The notes under the pieces: model-generated
Database searches by the model: none
Seen by the model: only the letters and a program-made list of their open reading frames with translations
Told to the model about the DNA's origin: nothing
Source of the DNA: Rhizobium sp. EC-SD404
GTDB taxonomy: Bacteria > Pseudomonadota > Alphaproteobacteria > Rhizobiales > Rhizobiaceae
Assembly (NCBI RefSeq): GCF_902498825.1
Contig: NZ_LR701459.1
Span: forward strand, 2,899,890 to 2,963,889
Length of the DNA stretch: 64,000 nt
Direction: 5' to 3'
Position numbers and translations under genes: made by a program
Part shown: positions 44,852-54,130 of the stretch, piece by piece
Position numbering within the stretch: position 1 is the stretch's first letter
Layout of the letters: each line of letters starts with the position of its first letter

Positions 44852-46033
44852 TCAGCCGACGGTGAGTTCGACCCCTGGCGCACGCCAGCCATTGTGGTTG
44901 TATCCCGGATCGTTCGGCTCCATTTCCTCGGGCTGCTGATTGCCCTCGCTATCGGTCGCTCGGCTGACGATCGTATAGTTCCCGGCTTCTAGTTCCCGTG
45001 CCAGCACGAACGGCCGCCAGGCATGGCGCCCGAGATCCGGGCCGATGAATTCGGCTGCTTCCCAGGTTTCTCCTCCATCCACCGACACCTCAACGCTTTC
45101 CACCGCATTGATGCCGCCGAAGGCGACGCCGATGATCTGGTTCGTACCAGCAACGGCGCTTTCAAGCGGGCCGGTGATCCAGGACTTCACACTCATCTGC
45201 CATACAGACGGATAATCCGGCGAACCGTCGGTTCCGACCGGATGGATGCGGTAGCGTTCACTCTGGATCAGAGCGTCCGTTTCCGTTTCCGTCAGCGCGA
45301 CGCGGTTGACATATTTGACGTTGTTGACGCCGGTATAGCCCGGAACAACCATGCGCAACGGTCCGCCGTGGGCGAGCGAGATCGGCTCGCCATTGATGTC
45401 CCATGCGAGAAGAATCGTATCCAGGGCATCGAGAGGAACGGAACGCTCGACGATGACGTCACGCGGCTCGATGCCATCCGGAATCGGTTCGCCACCCGTG
45501 CCGGTGACGAACTGTGCGCCTTCGGCGACGCCGCCAAGCGCATCCACCACCGCTCTAAGCGGGACGCCGGTCCACATGACGCAGCCCGCCGCACCCACCT
45601 GCCACGACGTACCGCTCGGCTGGTGTTCAAAATACGCTCGCCCATTGCCTGAACACTGCAGGACCATGGCGACCGTCTCGACCCCCATCGTCTTGAGTTC
45701 GCCGACCGTGATCGCACGCGGCTCGGCCACGCCTTCAAAAGAGACTTCCCAGGCATCCCGATCGTCTAGAACCGATTCATCGGGCGGCGAGACGTTGTTG
45801 CGGATGTATAGTCGCTCTTCCGAGGTCAGCGAACTTGCCCCAAAGGCCGAGCGTTCTGTTTCCAGCGTATTGTTGCTATGGACGATCATGGCGTCAGGGT
45901 TTTTGAAACTGACATAGTCCGGCAGGGCAGACGCTTCCTGCGCCCTCAGGCCGACGCCTGAAGCGAGAAGCGCAGCGCCGCCGGCTCCCCCAGCCAGAAC
46001 GAGTCGGCGCTGCAGATTGATTGTCTCTGTCAC
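44852..46033 (-). CDS. sorA: Sulfite dehydrogenase molybdopterin subunit (SorA/SorT type)
   Basis: This 393-residue periplasmic sulfite oxidase has a molybdenum-binding Cys in VLQCSGNGR (C127) and a C-terminal dimerisation domain (VESVEVSVDGGETWEAAEF). The start GTG 46033 has GGAGG 5-6 nt upstream and begins a twin-arginine leader (NLQRRLVLAGGAGGAALLASG), as expected for a cofactor-loaded export. No haem b5 domain is present, in contrast to the animal enzyme. It is preceded by an ECF sigma/anti-sigma pair and an ECF-like promoter, and followed by the cytochrome gene. Confidence 0.93.
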   Translation of the reverse strand: MTETINLQRRLVLAGGAGGAALLASGVGLRAQEASALPDYVSFKNPDAMIVHSNNTLETERSAFGASSLTSEERLYIRNNVSPPDESVLDDRDAWEVSFEGVAEPRAITVGELKTMGVETVAMVLQCSGNGRAYFEHQPSGTSWQVGAAGCVMWTGVPLRAVVDALGGVAEGAQFVTGTGGEPIPDGIEPRDVIVERSVPLDALDTILLAWDINGEPISLAHGGPLRMVVPGYTGVNNVKYVNRVALTETETDALIQSERYRIHPVGTDGSPDYPSVWQMSVKSWITGPLESAVAGTNQIIGVAFGGINAVESVEVSVDGGETWEAAEFIGPDLGRHAWRPFVLARELEAGNYTIVSRATDSEGNQQPEEMEPNDPGYNHNGWRAPGVELTVG

Positions 46034-46087
46034 GATATCCTCCAAAATTTCTCCTCGTGGCCGCACGAATGCGGAAACCAGGGAAGA

Positions 46088-46114
46088 GACGATGGAGAAA
46101 GCGACTTTATTCCC
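46088..46114 (-). promoter_or_regulatory. ECF-sigma-type promoter before sorA
   Basis: On the minus strand GGGAAT (-35) and CGTC (-10) are separated by 17 bp, leaving about 45-50 nt of leader before sorA. The layout is the usual one for ECF promoters, and the sigma factor is encoded just upstream. Confidence 0.6.
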
Positions 46115-46162
46115 TCGTGCCCAGATTAATCCTGCCACCTCGAGGGCGTGGCGAAGGCACCG

Positions 46163-46936
46163 TCAGGTCATGCAAGGTTGGCGTGCGCCTTCCAAGGCGG
46201 CGATGACATCGCGCGCCCGACCTTCGGCATTCCCCGTCGCCTGACGCAGAGCATCGACGACGAGAGCAAACCGACCCTCGTCCATTGAGCGCGCAACGAC
46301 GACGTAGCGGAAAGCGCCACCGGTCCAACTCGCTACGTGCAGATCACCGTCAGAAATCTCCCCGGTGATCGCGGCTTCCTTCACGGCAAGGGATCCTCTG
46401 AACAAGCTGAGACGGCACCCTTTGGCACCGACGAAACCGGAATGCGTCATGTCAACGCCACCGATCATCTGCCGCTCGTCGTAATGAACCTGCACGAGGC
46501 CGGCTGCGGCCAGCAGGTCAACTGTTTGGCTTTCCGGCAGACTCGCCGAGAGAAGCTGGCCGCGACCGGTACGCAACCAATCGTCATGCGCAGATATGAT
46601 CGATTCCAATCCTATTGCATTGGAATCTTCGCCGAACTCCAACCATGGTCCCGTGACCAGGCTGCCGGCAACGACACAGGCGATGGCGGCTGCAAATGCG
46701 ACCCAGCGACTGGAGCGGACGCCCCATCGTCCTTGCATAGAGCCTGGAAGCGGCAAAACGACGACATCGGAGGACAATCTGGAAACGGCGGATCGCAATT
46801 GGTGAATCTTCGCAAGATGGCTGGCGATGGCAGGATCGCGCGCCGCGAGCGCCGCTATGGCGGCTGCATGCTGAGCATCCAGCTCTCCATCGACATAAGC
46901 CGAAAGCGTCTCGAAATCGGGGAATTGATCATTCAT
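46163..46936 (-). CDS. Anti-sigma factor with membrane anchor
   Basis: This 257-residue protein has a zinc-less ASD-like helical N-terminal domain (FETLSAYVDGELDAQHAAAIAALAARDP) of the kind that binds an ECF sigma, one membrane segment at about residues 77-95 (WVAFAAAIACVVAGSLV) and an extracytoplasmic domain with a late cysteine (CRLSLF). It overlaps the sigma gene by 8 bases. In S. meliloti a comparable sigma/anti-sigma pair controls the SorT sulfite dehydrogenase. Confidence 0.85.
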   Translation of the reverse strand: MNDQFPDFETLSAYVDGELDAQHAAAIAALAARDPAIASHLAKIHQLRSAVSRLSSDVVVLPLPGSMQGRWGVRSSRWVAFAAAIACVVAGSLVTGPWLEFGEDSNAIGLESIISAHDDWLRTGRGQLLSASLPESQTVDLLAAAGLVQVHYDERQMIGGVDMTHSGFVGAKGCRLSLFRGSLAVKEAAITGEISDGDLHVASWTGGAFRYVVVARSMDEGRFALVVDALRQATGNAEGRARDVIAALEGARQPCMT

Positions 46937-47480
46937 TGTCGATCCGCCCCTTCCTGCGCGGCAGTTCCATGACACGGTCATCGGCAAGCAGTGCCAGCAA
47001 CGCTTGGCGCGCCCGGCTGACTCGGCTCATGACCGTACCCTTGGGCACACCAAGCATGTCCGCCGCCTCCTCATAGCGGAAGCCAGCGATGTCGATAAGC
47101 GCCAAGACGTCGCGGTGCTGCAGGCTGAGACACGCGAACGCCTCACGCACAGCGAGTTGGTTGACCACCACCGCTTCGAGCGGCATCGGCATTTGCGCCA
47201 TGCCCGCCCCATCGTCACTGAGCAGAGCTTCGAAGGATTGTGCGCGCTGGTCTCGCCTGAGGCGGTCAATCCACAAATTGCGCATGATGGCAAACAGCCA
47301 CGCCCGAAATGCCCGGTCGTCGATTGGTACAGTGTTGGCGGAGATCGCTCTGACGACGCAATCCTGAAACAGATCGGCCGCCGCATCACGGTCGCGTGTT
47401 AGCGCCATACCGTAAGCATAAAGCCGGTCGCTTATGGGCGCGAACCGCGCTTCGAATGTCGATTTCCTTCCAAAACGCAT
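46929..47480 (-). CDS. ECF-family RNA polymerase sigma factor
   Basis: This 183-residue sigma factor has region 2 (YGMALTRDRDAAADLFQDCVVRA, then FRAWLFAIMRNLWIDRLRRD) and region 4 (DVLALIDIAGFRYEEAADMLGVPKGTVMSRVSRAR). The order sigma, anti-sigma, sorA, sorB matches the S. meliloti RpoE4 locus, where sulfite is the signal. It follows hldE by 69 bp on the same strand. A GGGAGG ribosome site precedes ATG 47480. Confidence 0.92.
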   Translation of the reverse strand: MRFGRKSTFEARFAPISDRLYAYGMALTRDRDAAADLFQDCVVRAISANTVPIDDRAFRAWLFAIMRNLWIDRLRRDQRAQSFEALLSDDGAGMAQMPMPLEAVVVNQLAVREAFACLSLQHRDVLALIDIAGFRYEEAADMLGVPKGTVMSRVSRARQALLALLADDRVMELPRRKGRIDNE

Positions 47481-47549
47481 TGTTTCGCGCCCTCCCGGTC
47501 AATCCTTCAGGCGACAGGGTTCTGGTTCACCCGACAATCACCAGCCCCG

Positions 47550-48989
47550 CTAGTCTCCGCCGCCGGAGCGGCCGCGGATTGCCTCGACGATGGCGGTCGT
47601 CGAGCAATTGTCGAGATGCGACAGCACCCGGACTTCGCCGCCATAGGCACGTACGATATCGCCGCCGACCACCTGGTCGAGCGAATAGTCGCCACCCTTG
47701 ACCAGAATGTCGGGCCTCACCTTTTCGATCAGCGGCGTCGGCGTGTCGTCCTCGAAGGCGACGACCCAGTCCACCGATTCCAGCGCGCTGAGCACGACCA
47801 TGCGCCGATCGAGCGTGTTGACCGGGCGCGACGGGCCCTTGAGCCGCTTGACCGATGCATCGCTGTTGATCGCCACGACGAGACGATCGCCGAGCGCGCG
47901 GGCCTGGTCGAGATAGCCCACATGACCCGCATGGAGAATGTCGAAACAGCCATTGGTGAAGACGATGCGCTCGCCCGCCGCCTTGGCATCAGCGATGGCC
48001 GCGACCAGTTGCTCCTCGCTGACGGCGCCGCGATCGTGCTCGCGCTGCGCGCTGATCGCGCGACGCAGCTCCGGGCCGCTGACGGCGGCGGTGCCGAGCT
48101 TGCCGACCGCGATACCGGCCGCGACGTTCGACAGCCCGACGGCAGCGACGAGATCCTCGCCGGCGCCGAGTGCCGCGCCGATAGTCGAGATCACCGTGTC
48201 GCCTGCCCCGGTCACATCATAAACCTCACGCGCCTGCGTCGGGTAATGCACCGGCGGTTCGCCGCGCCTGAGCAGGGTCATGCCGCTCTTGCCACGGGTG
48301 ACCAGAAGCGCGCCGAGGTCGAGCTGCTCGACCAGCACGCGCGCCTTTTCCAGCAACACCTGCTCGCTGCCGCAATGGCCGACGACAGCCTCGAATTCCG
48401 CGAGATTGGGCTTGAGCAGCGAGGCGCCCCGATAACGTTCGAAATCGACGCCCTTCGGATCGACGAGTACGGAGCACCCCTTGGTGCGGGCGGCGGTGAT
48501 CAGGCCTTGGATGTCGCTGAGCGTCCCCTTCCCGTAGTCGGAGAGGATGACGACGGATGCGCTTTCCAAGGCATCGTCGAGCGCTCCGGCGATGGCGGAA
48601 GCATGCGCATCGTCGAACCGGTCTTCCAGGTCGAGACGGATCAGTTGCTGGTTGCGCGCGATCACGCGCAGTTTGACGATCGTGCGCTCCTTCTCCACGC
48701 CGATGAGGCGGCAGGCCACGCCCGCAGCACTGAGCTGCCCGGCAAGCGCCTCGCCCGGCTCATCGCGGCCGACGAGACCGATGAGCGAAGCCGCGCCGCC
48801 GAGTGCCGCGACGTTGAGTGCCACGTTGGCCGCGCCGCCCGGTCGATCCTCGGTCGCATTGACGCGCACGGCCGGCACCGGCGCTTCAGGCGAAATCCGG
48901 GTCGTCTCGCCCATCCAGTAGCGATCGAGCATGACGTCGCCGACGACCAGAACGCGGGCGCTATCGAAGCGCGGCATGGAAAGTTGCAT
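47550..48989 (-). CDS. hldE: Bifunctional heptose 7-phosphate kinase / heptose 1-phosphate adenylyltransferase
   Basis: This 479-residue enzyme joins two steps to ADP-heptose. The N-terminal ribokinase-like domain has RPGGAANVALNVAALGG and VTGAGDTVIST (kinase Asp). The C-terminal nucleotidyltransferase has FTNGCFDILHAGHVGYLDQA with the HxGH motif. Products of GmhA/GmhB (21-24 kb) are its substrates. It lies upstream of the sigma factor gene and downstream of waaC. ATG 48989 is the family start. Confidence 0.96.
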   Translation of the reverse strand: MQLSMPRFDSARVLVVGDVMLDRYWMGETTRISPEAPVPAVRVNATEDRPGGAANVALNVAALGGAASLIGLVGRDEPGEALAGQLSAAGVACRLIGVEKERTIVKLRVIARNQQLIRLDLEDRFDDAHASAIAGALDDALESASVVILSDYGKGTLSDIQGLITAARTKGCSVLVDPKGVDFERYRGASLLKPNLAEFEAVVGHCGSEQVLLEKARVLVEQLDLGALLVTRGKSGMTLLRRGEPPVHYPTQAREVYDVTGAGDTVISTIGAALGAGEDLVAAVGLSNVAAGIAVGKLGTAAVSGPELRRAISAQREHDRGAVSEEQLVAAIADAKAAGERIVFTNGCFDILHAGHVGYLDQARALGDRLVVAINSDASVKRLKGPSRPVNTLDRRMVVLSALESVDWVVAFEDDTPTPLIEKVRPDILVKGGDYSLDQVVGGDIVRAYGGEVRVLSHLDNCSTTAIVEAIRGRSGGGD

Positions 48990-49133
48990 CGTGAGCCTTG
49001 ATCCTGTTGGCAAAAACGGAGCCAGCTTGCTTGAGAGTAAATTCGCTTATCTTCGAACCGCTCGATTACTCTCAGTTTTTGATGTGTCGCGTTTCAGAAC
49101 GGCGAACCGTCAGCCACTTCACCTCGAAACGCT

Positions 49134-50138
49134 CTAGCGCGCTTCGCCTTCGTTTAGAAGCCGATCGAGCGTCGCGAGTACGATCTCGGGCGTAAGTGGC
49201 GCGAAGACGGCGGGATCGACGCTGCGACCAGAGGCGGGGAATTCCCGTGCCTTCAGGCAGATTTGGCGATCGCCGTATCCGCCGACAAGTCCCGGATCGG
49301 TCGGACCGAACAGCACGACATTCGGCCGCCCAAGCGCAGCTGCCAGATGGGAAAGGCCCGTATCTACCGAGACGATGCCCGCAGCCTGCGACAGGACTTG
49401 AGCGATGGTGGTCAACGACGACCGCGGCAGGACCTCGACCATCGAATTTGTAGACGCCAGCCGCTCGGCACGCGCCTGCTCGACGGCATTTCCCCAGACA
49501 AGCTTGATCCGAAACCCTTCAGCGACCGCGAGCACGATCAGCTCCGTCCAGTAAACCTCCGGCCAATGCTTCTCGTGGCGCGTGGTGCCGTGCAGGAAGA
49601 CGAGATAGGGCGGAGTGTCCGCAGGCGCCCGTGGCGGCCCCTCAATGTCATAGCGTCCGCGCCTCTCCGGCATCGTGTAACCGAGTGCTCCGGCAAAGAG
49701 GCGGCGCGTCCGGTCGACCGCATGCATGCCCTTGGGCACGGCGATGCCGCGATCGTAGAAAAGCGCTGCGGCCGGCTCGCGCGCCGATGCCCGGTCCATT
49801 CCGTATCGCTTGCCTCTCGCCAGCCGCGTCGCGAGCAGCGTGCTCTTCAACAGACCCTGCGCGTCGATCACCGCGTCGTATGTCTCGGCGGCAAGCGCCT
49901 TTCGATAGCGCCCCCATTCTCCGGAACGCAGTGCAGTCAGCGGATCCTTGCGCCAGCGCCTGATGGCGACCGGAATTACTCTTCGAACGCTTGGGTGCCA
50001 GACCGGAATTTCCGAGAAAGCCTCTTCGACGACCCAATCGAAGACGATGCCAGGGATCGCCTCTGCCGCGTCGGTCAGAGCCGGGAGCGTGTGGATCACA
50101 TCGCCCATCGACGACGTTTTGACGACGAGAACCTTCAT
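49134..50138 (-). CDS. waaC: LPS heptosyltransferase I
   Basis: This 334-residue GT9 enzyme adds the first heptose to Kdo of the inner core. It has VLVVKTSSMGDVIHTLPALTDA at the N-terminus, VVEEAF, and donor-binding FLHGTTRHEKHWPEVYWTELI and VSVDTGLSHLAAALGRPNV. It overlaps waaF (upstream) by four bases and is followed by hldE across 144 bp. Confidence 0.95.
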   Translation of the reverse strand: MKVLVVKTSSMGDVIHTLPALTDAAEAIPGIVFDWVVEEAFSEIPVWHPSVRRVIPVAIRRWRKDPLTALRSGEWGRYRKALAAETYDAVIDAQGLLKSTLLATRLARGKRYGMDRASAREPAAALFYDRGIAVPKGMHAVDRTRRLFAGALGYTMPERRGRYDIEGPPRAPADTPPYLVFLHGTTRHEKHWPEVYWTELIVLAVAEGFRIKLVWGNAVEQARAERLASTNSMVEVLPRSSLTTIAQVLSQAAGIVSVDTGLSHLAAALGRPNVVLFGPTDPGLVGGYGDRQICLKAREFPASGRSVDPAVFAPLTPEIVLATLDRLLNEGEAR

Positions 50139-51175
50139 GAGGCAGCCGAAAGGTTCGGCAGCGCGGCGAGCACTCGGTCCGCGCCGAGGTCACGCATGCA
50201 TCTGTGATGGCCGAGCGGACATTCCCGCTTGAAGCACGGGCTGCACTCGATGCCGAGCTGCACCGTCCTGGCCCGCGAACTCAAGGGCGGGGTGAAGAAT
50301 GGCGAGGTCGAGCCGTAGACGGCGATCAGCGGCCGGTCGAGCGCAGCCGCCACATGCATGAGCCCGGAATCGTTGGAGATGACGGCGTTTGCCGTGCCGA
50401 TCAGATCGATCGCCTGGCCAAGCGTCGTGGCACCGGCAAGGTTCGTGATATGCGTGCGAAGGTGTTCCGGCACGGCGGCGATCAAAGCCTCACCGACGGC
50501 GCGGTCCTTCGAAGAGCCGAAGATCCACACCTGGTGGCCCTCTCCCAGCAGCCGGGTGGCAGCCTCCGCGTAATGCGTTTCGGGCCAGCGCTTCGACGGG
50601 CCGAACTCGGCGCCGGGGCAGAGCGCGAGCACCGGCTTTTCAAGCGTGAGTCCGAAATGACCAAGCGCTTCTGTCGGATCCTGGCGGACAAGTCGCGGTT
50701 CGGGGTGCGGTGCCGGAAAATCGGTGGCGGCGCCGATGCGATCCTTGTCAAAGGCAAGGGCGTTGAACCGGTCGACCATCAGCGGCAACGCGGCTTTATC
50801 GAGCCTGCGCATGTCGTTGACGAGGCCGTAGCGGCTTTCGCCCCGCCAGCCCGTACGGAGCGGCACGCCGGCAAAGAAGGGGATGAGCGCGGATTTCAAC
50901 GAGTTCGGCAGAAGGATCGCCTGGTCGTAGGCTTCTTGGGCAAGTGTGCGGCCAAGCTTGAAGCGGGCACCGATGCCGAGCTGGCCATGGGCGAGATCCA
51001 TGTCGATCGCGCGGTCGACTTCAGGCATCCGCGCCAAAAGCGGCTCGCTCCATTTCGGAGCCGCCACATGGAGCACGACGCCTGGCCGGGTCGCCTTCAG
51101 CGTCATGAACAGGCTCTGCGCCATCACCATGTCCCCAACCCACGCTGGGCCGACGATCAGGATTTTTTCGGGCAT
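50135..51175 (-). CDS. waaF: LPS heptosyltransferase II
   Basis: This 346-residue GT9 enzyme adds the second heptose. It carries ILIVGPAWVGDMVMAQSLFMTL, LCPGAEFGPSKRWPETHYAE and VISNDSGLMHVAAALDRPLIAVYG, plus the late Cys-rich tail CSPCFKRECPLGHHRC usual for WaaF. It overlaps waaC by four bases and heads the group. Confidence 0.95.
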   Translation of the reverse strand: MPEKILIVGPAWVGDMVMAQSLFMTLKATRPGVVLHVAAPKWSEPLLARMPEVDRAIDMDLAHGQLGIGARFKLGRTLAQEAYDQAILLPNSLKSALIPFFAGVPLRTGWRGESRYGLVNDMRRLDKAALPLMVDRFNALAFDKDRIGAATDFPAPHPEPRLVRQDPTEALGHFGLTLEKPVLALCPGAEFGPSKRWPETHYAEAATRLLGEGHQVWIFGSSKDRAVGEALIAAVPEHLRTHITNLAGATTLGQAIDLIGTANAVISNDSGLMHVAAALDRPLIAVYGSTSPFFTPPLSSRARTVQLGIECSPCFKRECPLGHHRCMRDLGADRVLAALPNLSAAS

Positions 51176-51322
51176 GAGCGTCGCGTCTCCGGCGTCCCGG
51201 TCTGGTACCGACGACCAGGATAGGGCCGCTGGACCGCAGCCTGCACCGACGCGCAGGCTTTCGTCGGCGCCCTCATAGCACTTGGCGTGGCGCTGGCAAA
51301 CATCCGCGCAGGCCCATGGCCG

Positions 51323-53215
51323 TCAAGCGCGCCTTGCGTTCGGGCCCTGGCTCGGACGATCGACTTCCGGCTCGCTTTCCGCGGGTTGAGCGAAGAGCCG
51401 CAGCAACCGTTCCGTCGTTGCCGCATCCGCTGGCCGGGCATAGAGATATCCCTGACCAAGACGGCAGCCGAGCTCACTCAGGCGCATCGCCTGTTCGTTG
51501 TTCTCGATCCCCTCGGCCACCACGCGGATACCGAGCTCGTGCGCCATTGCCACCAGGCCGCGAACGATCACGAGACTGCGCTTGTCGCGCAGCAGGCGAT
51601 CGACGAAGGACTTGTCGATCTTGAGAATGTCGACCGGAAAATCGAGCAGATGGGTCAGCGATGCGTAGCCCGTCCCGAAATCATCGAGCGCGACGCGCAT
51701 ACCCCCTGCCCGCAAGTTCGAGACCGCCTGGGCCACGCGGCCGTCGGGACGGATCAGAACCGTTTCCGTCACTTCGAGGATGAGGTGCTTGAGCGGCACG
51801 TTCTCCGCGCCGAAAGCTGCGGCGATCTTCTCCTCCATATCGCCGCTCTCGAAGTCCGAGCTGGAGAAGTTGACCCCGACATGCTGGAAAGCGATGCCGC
51901 CATCGATCCATCTTCGAACGTCGGCTGCCACCTGACGCAACATGTGGCCGGTCAACGCGCCTGCAAGGCGAGGATCAGTCAGAGCCTCGTGAAACTCGCC
52001 GGCCGATATCAATCGCCCTTCGCGGGTGCGCAAGCGTGCCAGCGCCTCGAGACCGATGATCTCGCCGGTCTGGATTTTCACGATCGGCTGGTAATGCGCC
52101 TCGATGCGTTGTTCGGTCAACGCATCGGCCAGTTCGGCGATCATGGTCAGCCGATTGGAAATGCGCGTCCGCATGCCGGCGGTAAATGCAACGAAGCTGC
52201 CGCCCGGTCGCTCCTTGGCATGGTACAGCGCAAAATCCGCATTCTGGAACAGGGTCGCGGCATCGAAACCGTGGCGTTGCGCGATCACGCCGCCGATCGA
52301 AACGTCCGGATTGATCAACAGATTGTCGTGATGGAAAGGCTTCGTCAGCTGCACGACGAGCTGGTCGGCAGCGCTTTCCAGAGCGCCGAGCTCCGAACAC
52401 TTGTCGATGATCACCGCGAACTCGTCACCCCCGAGACGAAAGGCGCTCGCAGCGAATGGCAAATTACGAAGGCGGTCGGCAATCTCGCGCAGCAGGGCAT
52501 CGCCGACGGCGTGCCCCATCGTATCGTTGACGCTTTTGAAGCGATCCAGATCCACAAGAAGCAAGGCAAAGTCGCGTTTGCCGATGCGTTCGTCCACCGC
52601 GAGCTTGAAGCTCAGACGATTGGGAAGGTCGGTCAAGCCATCGCAATGGGCGAGCCGGTGATTGCGCTGCCGGATCTCTTCCTGCTCGATCGCGATGGCA
52701 GCAAGATGGCCCAGCGCTCCGACGAGGCTGGCCTCTATCTCGCTCGGTCCGCGGCATGTGCGGAAATAGAGCGCAAACGTGCCGATGACGCGTCCATCAC
52801 GCGCATTGATCGGGCTCGACCAGCATGCCTTGAGCCCGAGCGGCTGGACCAGGCAGCGATAGTCGTCCCAAAGTGGGTCACTGTCGATGTCAGTGACGAT
52901 GACGGCCTTTCCAAGATGGGCGGATGTGCCGCATGAACCGACGGCGGGACCGATCGGTTGCCCATCGAGCGCTGCTGCAACGCCCGATGGCATGCTTGGC
53001 GCAGCAATGGGGCGCAAGCGGCGCTCCTCATCGATACCGATCAGGCTGCAGATGGCGTCCCTTGCAATGGATTCCGCCATGCGGCACATGCGATCCATGA
53101 CGACGGGTAACGGATCTCCGCGAGCGATCCGCTCGAGGATATCGTTCTGAACCCGTTGGATCTCCTGCCAGATCTGCATCGCCGCCATGCCACGCTGCTC
53201 GGTTTGTCGAGGCAT
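51323..53215 (-). CDS. GAF-GGDEF-EAL cyclic-di-GMP signalling protein
   Basis: This 630-residue protein has a GAF-like sensor domain (residues ~20-170), a GGDEF domain with intact RLGGDEFAVII, and an EAL domain with IGLEALARLR and DDFGTGYASLTHL, so both synthesis and breakdown sites look active. It lacks an RxxD inhibition site before GGDEF. No membrane segment is present, so it is cytoplasmic. The balance of activities cannot be predicted. Confidence 0.93.
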   Translation of the reverse strand: MPRQTEQRGMAAMQIWQEIQRVQNDILERIARGDPLPVVMDRMCRMAESIARDAICSLIGIDEERRLRPIAAPSMPSGVAAALDGQPIGPAVGSCGTSAHLGKAVIVTDIDSDPLWDDYRCLVQPLGLKACWSSPINARDGRVIGTFALYFRTCRGPSEIEASLVGALGHLAAIAIEQEEIRQRNHRLAHCDGLTDLPNRLSFKLAVDERIGKRDFALLLVDLDRFKSVNDTMGHAVGDALLREIADRLRNLPFAASAFRLGGDEFAVIIDKCSELGALESAADQLVVQLTKPFHHDNLLINPDVSIGGVIAQRHGFDAATLFQNADFALYHAKERPGGSFVAFTAGMRTRISNRLTMIAELADALTEQRIEAHYQPIVKIQTGEIIGLEALARLRTREGRLISAGEFHEALTDPRLAGALTGHMLRQVAADVRRWIDGGIAFQHVGVNFSSSDFESGDMEEKIAAAFGAENVPLKHLILEVTETVLIRPDGRVAQAVSNLRAGGMRVALDDFGTGYASLTHLLDFPVDILKIDKSFVDRLLRDKRSLVIVRGLVAMAHELGIRVVAEGIENNEQAMRLSELGCRLGQGYLYARPADAATTERLLRLFAQPAESEPEVDRPSQGPNARRA

Positions 53216-53264
53216 GATGACGTGCAGCGATTAACAAAGCGGAAGGTGTCAGGCGATCGTCATC

Positions 53265-54011
53265 TCAACCCTGGCAGGCTTTGATGAACCGGTTAACCGT
53301 TTCCTTCATGCCGTATTCCAGCGCATTTGCCGTCAAGCCGTGCCCGATGGAGACCTCGGCAAGATTCGGAATGCGGCGCACCAGCGCCGGCAGATTGGCG
53401 ACCGTCAGGTCATGCCCGGCATTGACGCCCAAGCCAAGCGCCTTGGCGGCATCGGCGGTTTTCCCGAGCAGTTCCAACTCCTTGGCTGCTCGATCGGAAT
53501 CATCGTGGCAGCCGCCATAAGGCCCCGTATAGAGCTCGATACGCGCCGCTCCGGTGGCCTTTGCCAACCCCACGCTTTCCTCGTCGCCATCGCCATCTGC
53601 AAAAAGCGAAACGCGCATGCCCTTGCGATTCAATCTCTCCACGATCGGCGACAAATCATTGTGAAATTTGTGAAAATTCCAGCCGTGATCGGACGTGGCC
53701 TGGCTCGGATCATCGGGCACCAGCGTCACTTGTTCTGGCTCGATGCGCTCGACGAGGTCCAGGAAATCGTCGGTCGGGTACCCTTCGATGTTGAACTCGG
53801 CCGCAGGAAACTCATCGTCGATCAGCGCGCGCAGCTCGGGCAGGTCTGAAAAGCGAATATGGCGCTGGTCGGGACGTGGATGGACCGTCAGCCCGTGTGC
53901 CCCGGCCTGCAACGCGATGCGGCCGAGATGGGTGACGCTCGGCCATGGCAGGTCCCGCCGATTGCGCAGCATCGCGACGGCATTGAGATTGACCGAAAGC
54001 TTGGTGGACAT
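53265..54011 (-). CDS. pdxJ: Pyridoxine 5'-phosphate synthase
   Basis: This 248-residue TIM-barrel enzyme closes the pyridoxine ring in the deoxyxylulose-dependent B6 route. Marks are [53 protein letters not shown] and [11 protein letters not shown] 54011 is the family start. It is divergent from the AlkB-like gene over 119 bp. No other B6 gene is seen here. Confidence 0.96.
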   Translation of the reverse strand: MSTKLSVNLNAVAMLRNRRDLPWPSVTHLGRIALQAGAHGLTVHPRPDQRHIRFSDLPELRALIDDEFPAAEFNIEGYPTDDFLDLVERIEPEQVTLVPDDPSQATSDHGWNFHKFHNDLSPIVERLNRKGMRVSLFADGDGDEESVGLAKATGAARIELYTGPYGGCHDDSDRAAKELELLGKTADAAKALGLGVNAGHDLTVANLPALVRRIPNLAEVSIGHGLTANALEYGMKETVNRFIKACQG

Positions 54012-54130
54012 GGGCTGCTCCGCTGCACTTCTTCGTGGTGTCTTAATCGGATGATCGCATCCCAACAACCCGCTTGGTTGCCGCACGGTTTCGTCGTATT
54101 TTTGCGAGATCGCGGCGGAGGGTGACGTGC

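Noticed and set aside
51287..52936. Open frame of 549 codons opposite the GGDEF-EAL gene
   Set aside because: Antisense shadow of a protein with intact GGDEF and EAL motifs.
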